From positions 434,001-498,000 of the forward strand of contig CAVWGE010000001.1 in assembly GCA_963754385.1 (NCBI GenBank): a stretch of DNA of 64,000 bases. Reading direction: 5' to 3'. Numbering within the stretch: position 1 is the stretch's first letter; every line of letters starts with the position of its first letter. Shown here one piece after another: positions 24,687 through 32,994 of this stretch. Under the pieces are notes generated by a model that saw only the letters and a program-made list of their open reading frames with translations, was not told the DNA's origin and did no database searches. The translations under genes were made by a program, and so were the position numbers. Source of the stretch: 9FT-COMBO-48-23 sp963754385. Lineage in GTDB: Bacteria; Chloroflexota; Dehalococcoidia; GIF9; UBA5629.

Positions 24687-25766
24687 ATGAAGTATATTGG
24701 TTTGGACTGTCACAAGCAATACGATTTCGCCACATTGATTGACTCGGAGACAGGAGAAATAAGGTCGAAAAAATTGGCTCACAGAAAGGAGGTGTTTAAA
24801 GCGTTTATTGGTGGCAAAAGTGATAGCAAGATGGTGATAGAGTCATGCTGGAATTGGTCCAAGACCTATGAGCTGGCCAAGGATCTGGTTGATGAGGTCA
24901 TACTGGCCCATCCTCTTAAGATAAAGGCTATTGCCTCCGCAAAAATTAAGACCGATGCTATTGACTCTCGAACGCTGGCTCAACTATTAAAGGCTGATCT
25001 TATTCCCCAGGCTCATTTAAGGGAAGCAGACAACCGGATCAAACAAAAAGTAATCAGACACAGGGCGTTCATGGTGGCAATGCGGACCAGGGTAAAAAAT
25101 AAAGTGAACGATCTGGTAAGCAACCGCCTGCTATCACCGACTCTTGAAGAATCAAAGCCTAAGAATCTGTTCTCAAAGAGAGGAAAAGGTGAAAACGGCG
25201 TGGCATGGCTTAAATCATTGGAATGGTCCGTAGAGGAAGATAAAAGAATATTTGAATCAGCTATGAGACTTATAGAGCACCTTAGCCATGAGATATCAGC
25301 TAGTAACCAGATGGTTGAGGAGATATACAAGAAAGACAAGGATGCCCAGCTGCTTTCCACCATTCCCGGAATAGGGAAAACCCTCTCGGTACTCATCAGC
25401 ACCGAGATAGATGGCATTGGTCGCTTTAAATCAGCATCCAGGTTATCTTCTTATGCCGGTCTGGTACCTTCTACTCATTCTTCAGGAGGAAAGACATACC
25501 ATGGGAAGATGATCTTGGAAGGAAATCGGTGGTTAAGGTGGGCATTGATTGAGGCTGTAGTGCCAGCATCTTATGCTGATGCTGGAATAAAACAACGGTT
25601 GGAAGCCCTCAGGAAAATTAAGAATGCAAATGTAGCCAAGACGATAATGGCCAGGCGGCTAATGAAAGTGGTGTACCATGTGCTTAAAGAAGGTAGACCT
25701 TATGTACCATCTGAGCTAATTGATTCAAGCCGGAGCCGCCTTTCAATTGCCTTAGCGAGCTCTTAG
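24687..25766 (+). CDS. IS110-family DEDD transposase
   Basis: A 359-residue recombinase. The N-terminal RuvC-like DEDD domain shows Asp7 (GLDCHK), Glu52 (VIESCW), Asp90 and Asp93 (IKTDAIDSRTLAQL). A coiled middle follows, then the C-terminal transposase_20 domain with STIPGIGKTL and YAGLVPSTHSSGG, including the Ser thought to act as nucleophile. Full length with all key residues, so probably active or recently so. AAGGAGGTG precedes the ATG. IS110 enzymes are guided by an RNA from a non-coding end of the element. Confidence 0.93.
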   Translation: MKYIGLDCHKQYDFATLIDSETGEIRSKKLAHRKEVFKAFIGGKSDSKMVIESCWNWSKTYELAKDLVDEVILAHPLKIKAIASAKIKTDAIDSRTLAQLLKADLIPQAHLREADNRIKQKVIRHRAFMVAMRTRVKNKVNDLVSNRLLSPTLEESKPKNLFSKRGKGENGVAWLKSLEWSVEEDKRIFESAMRLIEHLSHEISASNQMVEEIYKKDKDAQLLSTIPGIGKTLSVLISTEIDGIGRFKSASRLSSYAGLVPSTHSSGGKTYHGKMILEGNRWLRWALIEAVVPASYADAGIKQRLEALRKIKNANVAKTIMARRLMKVVYHVLKEGRPYVPSELIDSSRSRLSIALASS

Positions 25767-25908
25767 GAGCCGCGCTCCTGAAACAGGTTAAGGGGCTCCG
25801 GATCTGACGTTACAGTGTGCACCTAAAATGGTGGCACGAATAGGAGGCTGAGCAAGGTCTTAACCGGGTAGGATATTGAGAATATTTGAATGAGCAAATA
25901 ACAAGACT
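25767..25908 (+). ncRNA. Candidate bridge/seek RNA region of the IS110 element
   Basis: Non-coding right end between the transposase stop and the right inverted repeat. It contains hairpins such as AGGAG-CCGCG-CTCCT just after the stop and GTGCACC-TAAAAT-GGTGGCAC near 25818-25836. AAACAGGT at 25781-25788 is identical to the left boundary sequence 24597-24604, as a target guide might be. IS1111-type elements are known to encode their guide RNA at this end; the exact RNA ends are not determined. Confidence 0.45.
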
Positions 25909-25924
25909 TGCATTATTCTTTCAT
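25909..25924 (-). repeat. Right subterminal inverted repeat of the IS
   Basis: Exact 16-bp reverse complement of 24608-24623. Confidence 0.85.
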
Positions 25925-25927
25925 AGG

Positions 25928-26234
25928 AGGCTATTGTGCAATGTTAAGATGAAACACATAGTAATAAAATGGGGGGATGCCACTTGCCCGATTTTAGTCA
26001 GGGCTACCCTTACGGGAGGGGTGGAGGAAGCAATTTAAGCTGCTAGGCAGAAAAAGTTAAAACGTCCTATAGCACCCTGATTTCCCCTGGCAGAGCCCAC
26101 CCTGTCTGGTGGTAGTTCTCTATCTAGAAACGAACCTCTCTCCGAAAAGCTTCTTTTTGTTATTGACTAAACCCAAAATTCATTTCCTGCTCCCATGACG
26201 TTTTCCATGATGTATATTTTTCTGTATTCGCATA
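25928..26234. other. 307-bp region between IS and CoA-transferase gene
   Basis: No gene recognised. It holds GC-rich short inverted repeats (around 25995-26030 and 26095-26115) downstream of the minus-strand CoA-transferase operon, which could act in termination, but none has a clear T-run. Confidence 0.4.
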
Positions 26235-27014
26235 CTATTTTCCTAGCACTATGCCTGCAGGATCTATTTCCTCTCGCAATATTCTCAATTCCTCACCAGT
26301 AGGTTCAGGGCTTGTTTCAATCTTGTCTGGTAGCATAATTTCGAATTGACTATTCTCCATCACCTCATCAACGCTGACTCCAGGATGTAACGAGATTAAC
26401 TTGAGCCTTTTCGTTCTCTCGTCGAAGCCGTAGATACCTAACTGCGTGATGACCCTGTAAGGGCCTGTGCCTTTAGGTAATCCGGCTTTCTCTCTGGCAT
26501 TTGGTCCATCAAGGAACCCCGGTGTCGTCAAGAAATCAAGCTTATTCACGAATGTCCTCTTTGACTGTTTGGCAATGATGATAATGAGCCTCTGCGCGAA
26601 AGAAGCTACGTCATTGGCACCACCGCTGCCAGGCAAGCGGCTCTTGGGCAGGTCATGCTCACCTATAACCGTGGTGTTGATGTTGCCAAACATATCCATC
26701 TGAGCCGCACCCAGGAATCCAAAATCGATATATCCTGCTTGTGAAAGTGACATAGCATCGTGCATGCTAGAGGCAGCCACAGCTTTATGAAAGGTCCTGG
26801 ATTCACCTACCGAAATAGGTAATTCAGGCAGCAAAGGTCCTAACCCTCCGGCTTCAAATACTATAACTAGTTTAGGAGCATGTGTTTTTTGAGCTAACAT
26901 GGAAGCTATTATGGGAAATCCTGTACCCACAAAGACAGTTTTCTTATCTTCTAATAAACTTGCGCCAGTAAAGGCTAAGAACTCTCTAACGTTATATTTA
27001 CCTTCTCTGAGCAT
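26235..27014 (-). CDS. CoA-transferase beta subunit (GctB/IpdB-like)
   Basis: A 259-residue family I CoA-transferase subunit with the fold landmarks VFVGTGFPIIASMLAQ, VFEAGGLGP (position of the catalytic Glu loop), GFLGAAQMDMFGNINTT, GSGGANDVAS and LHPGVSVDEV. These are closest in pattern to glutaconate CoA-transferase B and the steroid-ring enzyme IpdB. It pairs with the alpha subunit encoded 40 nt upstream (27055-28065). Family members move CoA between acyl donors and acids, or hydrolyse/open ring-derived acyl-CoAs (IpdAB). Which reaction occurs here cannot be told. It belongs to the accessory catabolic cluster. Confidence 0.88.
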   Translation of the reverse strand: MLREGKYNVREFLAFTGASLLEDKKTVFVGTGFPIIASMLAQKTHAPKLVIVFEAGGLGPLLPELPISVGESRTFHKAVAASSMHDAMSLSQAGYIDFGFLGAAQMDMFGNINTTVIGEHDLPKSRLPGSGGANDVASFAQRLIIIIAKQSKRTFVNKLDFLTTPGFLDGPNAREKAGLPKGTGPYRVITQLGIYGFDERTKRLKLISLHPGVSVDEVMENSQFEIMLPDKIETSPEPTGEELRILREEIDPAGIVLGK

Positions 27015-27054
27015 ATTTTTAAATTCTTCCTTTATCGGGAATTCTTGACTCTAT

Positions 27055-28065
27055 CTATTTCCGCCACGGAGCGACCATTGGCTCTCTAAGAAATTCTCTC
27101 CTTTTCAGGTAGTTCAACTTTCTTATGCCGCCACAAAGCTCGAGATAATCATCGAAAGAGTCGACGCCGAACACGAATTTGCTTAAATATTCATCCACAC
27201 CTTCCTGAGTTTTGGAGAGACTCAGCCACTCAGCTATATGCTCCTCATCGTAATAGTACATACCAGGCATTTCACAAGGATGTGAGCCATAGGGAACTTT
27301 GACCACAGCGTCTACTACAAGAAAGGGTATGACTGTTTTCCACGGCTCTCTTTTAACTACTTCATTTTCAATAATTTCCTCGGTGGTTATTATTAACCTT
27401 CGCGCACATCTGGAAAGTTCGAAATCTTCCACAAGGATGGCATCTATTTGGGCGTTACCATAGATGTCGCAGCGGTGTACGTGAATAAAGGCTACGTCCG
27501 GATAAGCCGCAGGAATTAAATTGATTGGTTTACCACTGAATGGGTCTTTGACCACCTTGCAAGAGCTATAACTGCCGGTGTCAGTACCCAGCAGATTGCG
27601 ACTCGGTATAAACGGTATACCCATCATAGCCGCCAGGAATCGCCATTGATATCCGGCATTGCTGGTTTCGGCAACTACTTTACATTGCCCGCTTTCTACC
27701 ATTCTTCTGGAGGCTGGAGATAGCCCTCTGAGCTCGTGCCCGAAGGAATAGGCTACCTCTGCCCTGTTTACACAGCCGGCACCTACCAGAACGTCAAGAT
27801 CGTGAACAGCTGTTTTACCGGCCATGACCAGGTTGCGTTTCTTCTGCCTGATAATCTCATAGACAATAGCCATAGACACCCTGATATGTCCAAAACCGCC
27901 GCTGGCGATGAAATCTCCATCACGAACAAATCTCGATACTGCCTCCCTAGCCGACATTGTTTTGTCCTTCAGCTCGCGAGACTTGTTCTTAAGCACCCAA
28001 TCCCTGGCCTCGTCAGGGTCATGCCAGCCTAGTAGCTGTCCGCTGCCGTACTTTAATACTTCCAT
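27055..28065 (-). CDS. CoA-transferase alpha subunit (GctA/IpdA-like)
   Basis: A 336-residue partner subunit. It has TMSAREAVSRFVRDGDFIASGGFGH near residues 36-60 (substrate loop region), DLDVLVGAGCVNRAEV, a long central region with IPAAYPDVAFIHVHRCDIYGN, and a C-terminal extension beyond residue 240 typical of IpdA-like members. AGGAGGTAGGTAG gives a strong ribosome-binding site. First gene of a two-gene minus-strand unit, divergent from the LuxR regulator and the plus-strand catabolic genes. Confidence 0.88.
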   Translation of the reverse strand: MEVLKYGSGQLLGWHDPDEARDWVLKNKSRELKDKTMSAREAVSRFVRDGDFIASGGFGHIRVSMAIVYEIIRQKKRNLVMAGKTAVHDLDVLVGAGCVNRAEVAYSFGHELRGLSPASRRMVESGQCKVVAETSNAGYQWRFLAAMMGIPFIPSRNLLGTDTGSYSSCKVVKDPFSGKPINLIPAAYPDVAFIHVHRCDIYGNAQIDAILVEDFELSRCARRLIITTEEIIENEVVKREPWKTVIPFLVVDAVVKVPYGSHPCEMPGMYYYDEEHIAEWLSLSKTQEGVDEYLSKFVFGVDSFDDYLELCGGIRKLNYLKRREFLREPMVAPWRK

Positions 28066-28205
28066 CTACCTACCTCCTTTGCACAAAGTAGTAAGACTAA
28101 CTCAAAGAATCAGTATTGCAGATGAGGTGATTATGCTTACGCACTAATTGCAAATTGCGTTGTTTAAATCCTTAATATGTTGTCTTTGATTCATTAGATA
28201 TGCCT

Positions 28206-28362
28206 AGGCCTGCACGCAATGATAAGAAACCTCTTCATCTTTCATAGCCTTGACAACTGTCTGTGCCACGTCATTTGGTTTGATGAACTATGCTTTAAAT
28301 ATCTTCTTCTCCTCCGACTTGATACCTTTGACTTTTAATACCATTGGCTTCTTTCAGGTCGT
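28206..28362 (-). pseudogene. C-terminal fragment of a short-chain dehydrogenase
   Basis: Reading the minus strand in one frame gives VKGIKSEEKKIFKA, an in-frame TAG, then FIKPNDVAQTVVKAMKDE and a stop. KPNDVAQTVVKAM matches the C-terminal PEDVAxxVxxAL signature of SDR oxidoreductases. An upstream piece in another frame (VADDLKEANGIKS) also looks SDR-like. So a catabolic SDR gene was probably lost here. The call rests on short motifs. Confidence 0.4.
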
Positions 28363-28529
28363 CTGCCACGTAACGAGAGTGCAAAGAGTGCATGTGAGAT
28401 TCGTGTACACATAACCGGGCAGAGTACCGAATCCCCCGACCGTTTATAAGGTGAAGGTATCAAATAAAGGCCTTCTAAGAAACCCACAACTGTAAATTTT
28501 GACGTACTGATGATAGCGAACTGTGGGGC

Positions 28530-28655
28530 ATTGACCGGAACTCAATAATTTTATGGGTTTAGTGCTATTTAAACAATACTGGAAAACAATGATTTGGTCG
28601 TTGTCCTAGTCATTGTACTGGCGGGCGCATAAAAACAAACTGGCGGTAGGATGTC
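28530..28655 (+). repeat. Large inverted repeat, left arm
   Basis: About 100 bp similar to the reverse complement of 30185-30305, including 27 identical bases (28571-28597). It reads as a degenerate coding segment: ELWGIDRNSIILW, then in another frame LFKQYWKTMIW and VVLVIVLAGA, so it seems to be the remnant of a membrane-protein C-terminus. Confidence 0.7.
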
Positions 28656-28848
28656 TTCGAGGAAAAACGGGGGCTTTAATGCTAAACAGGAGAACTTAGG
28701 CAATGGATAGAATATCTACGAGCGAAGGAAATTGAATGAAGCGTAAGGCGATTGACAAGATATTAACCAGGGGAATATACTATCGTATGAAAGGGGGCCT
28801 CCACCATACTTTGGATCGTACGTACCGATACTTTCATAATAAAAAATC

Positions 28849-29976
28849 ATGATCAGCTTACAAAATAACCATTTATTAGATATTTCAAATTTAATAACTA
28901 ATGCATCGGATAACTCATCTCTTCGTGAATTGAGGCTAAATGTTCTTAAGCTTATTCTACCGATATTTCAAGCGGATGGCGCATCGTTTTTTCTTACAGA
29001 TAGGGAACGAAGATACCTTGATATTCCAGACGGCATTATACATGAATTAGACAGCAATCTGGCGCCGTATCAACAATATTATCAAAAATATGATCCATTT
29101 AGAGAAGTGATTTATTCAACGAATCTAACGTGTGCAACAGATAAAATGTTTGCTGATAAGTGGTGGGAAAATAGTATGTATTACAACGATTTCCTTAGAC
29201 CGAAACAATTATCTCACGAAATGATTATCTGTATTCGTTCAGAAAATAGTTTATATGGGAAAATAGGCATCTTCAGACAGATCGGTAGACCTTGTTTTAA
29301 TGACCATGATAGAGCAATAGCATTAGTCTTAGCGAAGCATCTTAAATATGTAGTCGAAAACATAAATCTGTCTCGGGTATGTGAGGACAAGATAAACACA
29401 TACAGAGAATTTGATGACTACCCTCTGATGGGAATAATAGTTTTAGATTTTGACATTAAACCAGTTTATCATAATGAAATGGCTAAAAAGATATGTTGGG
29501 CGATAAAGAAAGAAGGAGATATCGAACATAATAGCCTCGGGCAAGGGAGTATATCAATACCATACCAAGTCATCCGAAATTGTCAGGATCTAAAATCTCA
29601 CTTTAAATTTGGTGAAATTGGTGCTCCTTTCTGCGTAAGTAACATATACGTGAATCAAGGCAGAGAATATAAATTTAGATCCTTTTTGAATGCGCGGACT
29701 TCATATAGTAAAGAGATTCCTTCCTTTATCATCTTAATAGAAGACTGTGCAGAACTGCGGCAGATAAAAGAAAGAACTGCAAAGTTCAAATATAAACTAT
29801 CAAAGAGGGAACTGGAAATTTGCAGCCTAGTAAGGGACGGCCTAACTAATAAAGAAATCTCCACTGAACTCTTTCTTAGCCTATGTACTGTAGAAACTCA
29901 TTTAAGAAACATTTTTGAAAAGACAAAGGCGAATAACCGAGCAGAACTAATTAAGTTATTAGATTGTTGTTATTAA
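28849..29976 (+). CDS. LuxR-type transcriptional regulator with GAF/PAS-like sensor
   Basis: A 375-residue regulator. Residues 1-170 resemble a GAF sensor (LILPIFQADGASFFLTDRE, HLKYVVENINL), 195-305 a PAS-like region (MGIIVLDFDIKPVYHN), and about 312-372 a LuxR helix-turn-helix (LSKRELEICSLVRDGLTNKE, TVETHLRNIFEKTKA). The coding sequence is clearly more AT-rich than the housekeeping genes around it, suggesting transfer. It lies between the two arms of a ~100-bp inverted repeat and next to the catabolic genes, so it is their likely regulator; the effector is unknown. Confidence 0.87.
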   Translation: MISLQNNHLLDISNLITNASDNSSLRELRLNVLKLILPIFQADGASFFLTDRERRYLDIPDGIIHELDSNLAPYQQYYQKYDPFREVIYSTNLTCATDKMFADKWWENSMYYNDFLRPKQLSHEMIICIRSENSLYGKIGIFRQIGRPCFNDHDRAIALVLAKHLKYVVENINLSRVCEDKINTYREFDDYPLMGIIVLDFDIKPVYHNEMAKKICWAIKKEGDIEHNSLGQGSISIPYQVIRNCQDLKSHFKFGEIGAPFCVSNIYVNQGREYKFRSFLNARTSYSKEIPSFIILIEDCAELRQIKERTAKFKYKLSKRELEICSLVRDGLTNKEISTELFLSLCTVETHLRNIFEKTKANNRAELIKLLDCCY

Positions 29977-30184
29977 ACATTTAGTTGGGTAGTGCTCCTA
30001 TATTCGCGCAAAACGATAGTGTAAGTGACCCCACACCCCTACTTAAGAGATACCGCCCTATCTCATAGCCTCCCAACATCTGGTCAATGGCTTGCTTCAA
30101 CGTTCTGCTTGACGGTGTTCTTCTTGTGGCGCGAGTTCTTCTTAGTCCCTTCAAGGCCCTTGGCTTTTTATTAAAGGTATCTTA

Positions 30185-30305
30185 CGCCAATCTTTTTCAT
30201 ACGCCAGCTATGGCATAACCAGGACAATAGCCCAAATCATTGTTTTCCAGTATTGTTTGAATGGTGCTGAAGCTATAAAATCATATATTATTAAGGTCCA
30301 CTGAA
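30185..30305 (-). repeat. Large inverted repeat, right arm
   Basis: Minus strand reads ELRLQWTLIIYDFIA, FKQYWKTMIWAIVLVMP, then a stop. The 27-bp identical core is 30232-30258. A 69-codon open frame covers it but looks like a remnant: the homologous left arm is frameshifted and most changes fall at third positions. Confidence 0.7.
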
Positions 30306-30366
30306 GTCTCAATTCGTTGCCATAATTATACAGGTATATACTCGCGTGGCTAATAGAATAAAGTGC

Positions 30367-30435
30367 CATGACAGTTCTTTCTTTATAAAAATAGAAAATT
30401 ATGTTAGAGGAGGGCAAAATTGTCTTTAAGAAAAA
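30367..30435 (+). repeat. Direct repeat copy 1, upstream of EthD-like gene
   Basis: Begins CATGACAGTTCTTTC and ends GTCTTTAAGAAAA; the last 21 bases (30414-30434) are identical to 31471-31491. It lies 50 nt before the EthD-like start codon. Either a duplicated gene edge or a shared regulatory leader. Confidence 0.65.
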
Positions 30436-30485
30436 GTCTGTATAAAGTCTGAATTAAAAACAAAAAGGACGAAGGAGCAATAGCA

Positions 30486-31289
30486 ATGATTAAGTGTGTT
30501 TTTGTAATGGACTTGCCAAGTATGAATGAACTACCAGAGATGGAGAGGTGGTACATTCGTTACCATGCTCCTGAGGCGATAAACATGCTCGGGCCATGGA
30601 TGACGCGCTATCGAAGCTACCGTGCTGTTCCTCCACCACCCGGAGCTGAACACTACGGCTATTATAATTATCGTGTTAGCGAGCTTTGGTTTCGTAACAT
30701 AACAGAACTACCTCCCGTAGTCGGCATGGGAACCGACTTGAGAGGTCAATTCTTTGAGCTCACATGGCCACAGTGGATGAAAGGAGCGGCCAGCACTGAG
30801 CTTTACGCCCCCAAGTGGGCTGGGCAACCTGAAGGACCACACCCATGGGCTCAGGTCTTCGTTCCGGCCGCAGCTACCGAGGACTTTCTAGGTCACTTTA
30901 CAGTGGATGAGAAAGCTATCTTGCGCTGGTATATCACCTTCAAATACCCGGACGGTGTCCCAGTCGAAGAAGGGGAAAAGTGGTTTCTCAACGTTCACTC
31001 CAAGGAGGTCATGAAGCAACCAGGCCTTATCCGGTATTTTAGCCACCGTGCAATCGAAGTACCAGGAATCCCTAACCAATACCCCTGGCACCGGGTTACC
31101 GAGCAATGGTACGAGAACTTCGATGGATGGCGCAAGTCAGTCATCGATTCGCCTCCCAAATATACCAAACCACCCTGGGCGAAGTATGATAAGTATCCCT
31201 TCCTCCATCCCTACGTTGACTTTCTGAGCACTTTTCTTCTGGAACGGCCAACTGATGACTTCTTAAGAGACTGGCGTTCGTATCCATAA
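30486..31289 (+). CDS. Tandem EthD-like (dimeric alpha-beta barrel) protein
   Basis: A 267-residue protein made of two similar halves. MERWYIRYHAPE (19-30) and the RYRSYRAV edge recur as GEKWFLNVHSKE (163-174) and RYFSHRAI; YRVSELWFRN (63-72) recurs as HRVTEQWYEN (202-211). The WYxxxHxPE pattern fits EthD-type ferredoxin-fold proteins, here fused into a pseudodimer. EthD-like proteins accompany degradation gene clusters, often with unclear catalytic roles. GAAGGAG precedes the ATG. A broken second copy lies just downstream (31347-31451). The substrate is unknown. Confidence 0.75.
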   Translation: MIKCVFVMDLPSMNELPEMERWYIRYHAPEAINMLGPWMTRYRSYRAVPPPPGAEHYGYYNYRVSELWFRNITELPPVVGMGTDLRGQFFELTWPQWMKGAASTELYAPKWAGQPEGPHPWAQVFVPAAATEDFLGHFTVDEKAILRWYITFKYPDGVPVEEGEKWFLNVHSKEVMKQPGLIRYFSHRAIEVPGIPNQYPWHRVTEQWYENFDGWRKSVIDSPPKYTKPPWAKYDKYPFLHPYVDFLSTFLLERPTDDFLRDWRSYP

Positions 31290-31346
31290 TAAATCACTGG
31301 AAAACCAGGAAGCCTCGATTTTTAATAAACAAAGAGCGAGGAAAGC

Positions 31347-31451
31347 ATGATTAAAAGTGTTTTTAGTGTTCAAGCTTGGAACTCCAAATGACCTGCCTGC
31401 ATTGGAGAGGGGTATATCTGGTATCATGATAGTTTTTTCGTTATAAAATAG
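31347..31451 (+). pseudogene. Degenerate N-terminal copy of the EthD-like gene
   Basis: Starts ATG ATT AAA AGT GTT TTT (MIKSVF, compare MIKCVF), then after a frameshift gives TPNDLPALERG and, after a second, GYIWYHDSFF, matching LPEMERWYIRYHAPE of the intact gene. A GAGGAAAGC site still precedes the ATG. Two frameshifts and truncation make it inactive. Confidence 0.6.
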
Positions 31452-31491
31452 AAATATGTGTTAGAGGAGTGCAAAATTGTCTTTAAGAAAA
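31425..31491 (+). repeat. Direct repeat copy 2, upstream of BKACE gene
   Basis: About 67 bp similar to 30367-30435, containing TTAGAGGAGTGCAAAATTGT. It overlaps the end of the EthD-like pseudogene and lies 115 nt before the BKACE start codon. Confidence 0.65.
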
Positions 31492-31605
31492 GGTTAAAGA
31501 ATCATGTATCGCAAATTGGCTTTCAAGTCATTTTGGGTGAACTTAGTGATGCCATATTTTGGGATGTTATCTCATGGAGAATAATCTATAAAGGAGGATT
31601 AGGAG

Positions 31606-32652
31606 ATGGCTAAAGACAAAGTTAACTGGGATTATATTGAGGAATGGAAAAGGAAGGAAGAGGGAGACTTTAAGACCATCGGGTTTCCTTTCGGCCTTCC
31701 AGAATTCATGGATCCTTTTGGAACAAAGTATGGGCTGGGTGTGGAGATACAGCCTGCCTGGAAGGTACCTAGAAAAGTTTTCATTTGCCAGGCTATAGTT
31801 GGCGCATTCATAAGTAAAAGAGCTAATCCAAACCAGCCAATCGAGCCAAAGGAAATCAGAGACCAAGCACTAGCTTGCCTTGAGGCCGGAGCGCCCAATG
31901 TACATGTCCATGTAAGGGACAAAGACGGATATAATGTGTTAGATCCGGAACTCTTTCACTTCGTTATTGACCCCATCCGCGAGAAGTATCCTGACAGGAT
32001 TGTGTGCGCATGCTTAGTTGCGGACCGACCCGGGCAATGGGCCAAGCTAATACAGGTCCTGAAAGATGGCCTCGTTGACCAAACACCCATCAACTGTTTT
32101 GCTGTTTATTTAGGAGATACTGCTGTATTGAAGCCGCCTCATGTCATGATAGAGAAGACCAGGCTCTGCCAGGAACACGGGGTCAAGCCGCAACTCGCAG
32201 TATATTCAGACGGGGATATTGATAATGCGGATCGATATCTTATCAAAACGGGACTCCTCAAAAAACCATATTACTGGATTATTCTTCCAGCGCTTCCCGG
32301 CTGTTCTCCTATGCACAGTCCCAAGGCTATGGTTGAGGGGTTGATGCATTATGTTAACCGTATCAAGGAGATCGATGAGGATTCTGAGATTGTAGTATGT
32401 GCAGCAGGAAGAGCTTCGAGCTATCTTGCTACGTTTGCTCTCTTACTCGGACTCGACATACGAGTTGGAATGGAAGACACGGTGTGGATGTGGCCGCACC
32501 GAAACGAGTTAATAAAAAACAATGTCGAAATCTTTAAGATGTTCAAACAGCTGATTGAGCTTCTTGGACGCGAAATCATAAGTCCCAACGAGTTCCGGAA
32601 AAAGGTGGGAATGAGGATGCCGGGTAAACAGGCAGTAAAATCCGAGGTATGA
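31606..32652 (+). CDS. Beta-keto acid cleavage enzyme (BKACE, DUF849)
   Basis: A 348-residue zinc-dependent TIM-barrel enzyme of the family of 3-keto-5-aminohexanoate cleavage enzyme (Kce). These condense a beta-keto acid with acetyl-CoA to give acetoacetate and a shortened acyl-CoA. Seen are the zinc HxH in NVHVHVRDKDG, an Asp/Glu-rich site with GMEDTVWMWP near the C-terminus, and AAGRASSYL. Members act on many different keto acids, so the substrate is open. An N-terminal extension of about 50 residues precedes the usual start (VFICQAIVGA). AAAGGAGGATTAGG gives strong initiation. Confidence 0.9.
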   Translation: MAKDKVNWDYIEEWKRKEEGDFKTIGFPFGLPEFMDPFGTKYGLGVEIQPAWKVPRKVFICQAIVGAFISKRANPNQPIEPKEIRDQALACLEAGAPNVHVHVRDKDGYNVLDPELFHFVIDPIREKYPDRIVCACLVADRPGQWAKLIQVLKDGLVDQTPINCFAVYLGDTAVLKPPHVMIEKTRLCQEHGVKPQLAVYSDGDIDNADRYLIKTGLLKKPYYWIILPALPGCSPMHSPKAMVEGLMHYVNRIKEIDEDSEIVVCAAGRASSYLATFALLLGLDIRVGMEDTVWMWPHRNELIKNNVEIFKMFKQLIELLGREIISPNEFRKKVGMRMPGKQAVKSEV

Positions 32653-32994
32653 AAGCTTAGAGGCATTCTTTATGCAGTATAAGCATGAACAACGAGCTTC
32701 TTAGCACAAATAGTATCCGAGTAGAATAGAAGTTACAGAGAGAGCACCAACAGAGAACAATCCACAAGGATTTCGGCATCAAAAGTATGGAGAAATGCCA
32801 ACAAATACTAAAAGGGCAGAGCAGCGAAACGGATAGTTACAGAGTTAAAATTGGAGTGAAGTCCTGAAATTTGACACTCTAGGTTAGGAAGACTAGTAGT
32901 GCCCCAAGGGAGGTGCAGCATGTTCACCTTAGATTAATTTTAGGCGATATGTCGAGTTACATAAACATTATTCATGCTCAAAAGGAGGTAAAGA
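32653..32994. other. 342-bp intergenic region before the importer operon
   Basis: No gene seen. TTGACA at about 32871-32876 is followed at 17 nt by a weak TAGTAG, the only promoter candidate for the importer genes. GGAGGTAAAG before 32995 is the ribosome-binding site. Confidence 0.35.

Larger units (their letters stand above)
24601..25927 (+). mobile_element. IS110-family insertion sequence, IS1111-like subgroup
   Basis: A DEDD transposase gene (24687-25766) lies between a perfect 16-bp inverted repeat (24608-24623 and 25909-25924). Subterminal repeats and a longer non-coding right end (about 140 nt) than left end (about 60 nt) fit the IS1111 subgroup. The ends are set by assuming 7-bp and 3-bp tails outside the repeats, as described for that subgroup, so they may be off by a few bases. 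Only one copy is in the window. Confidence 0.75.
28066..28848. other. 783-bp decayed intergenic region
   Basis: Contains a broken dehydrogenase fragment (28206-28362) and the left arm of a large inverted repeat (about 28530-28655). No intact gene is seen. AT-rich sequence after 28700 precedes the LuxR gene without an obvious ribosome-binding site. Confidence 0.5.
29977..30485. other. 509-bp intergenic region with repeats
   Basis: Holds the right inverted-repeat arm (30185-30305) and direct-repeat copy 1 (30367-30435). A minus-strand open stretch just after the LuxR gene (LKQAIDQMLGGYEIGRYLL) has no start codon and is unidentified; it may be another gene remnant. Confidence 0.45.

Noticed and set aside
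25940..26060. Riboswitch or structured leader in the GC-rich stretch after the IS
   Set aside because: No match to riboswitch cores I know; it lies downstream of a minus-strand operon and not before a plus-strand gene.
30208..30417. 69-codon minus-strand frame ending KTMIWAIVLVMP
   Set aside because: Part of the right inverted-repeat arm; the sister copy is frameshifted and the start region is unrelated, so it is listed as a remnant repeat, not a gene.
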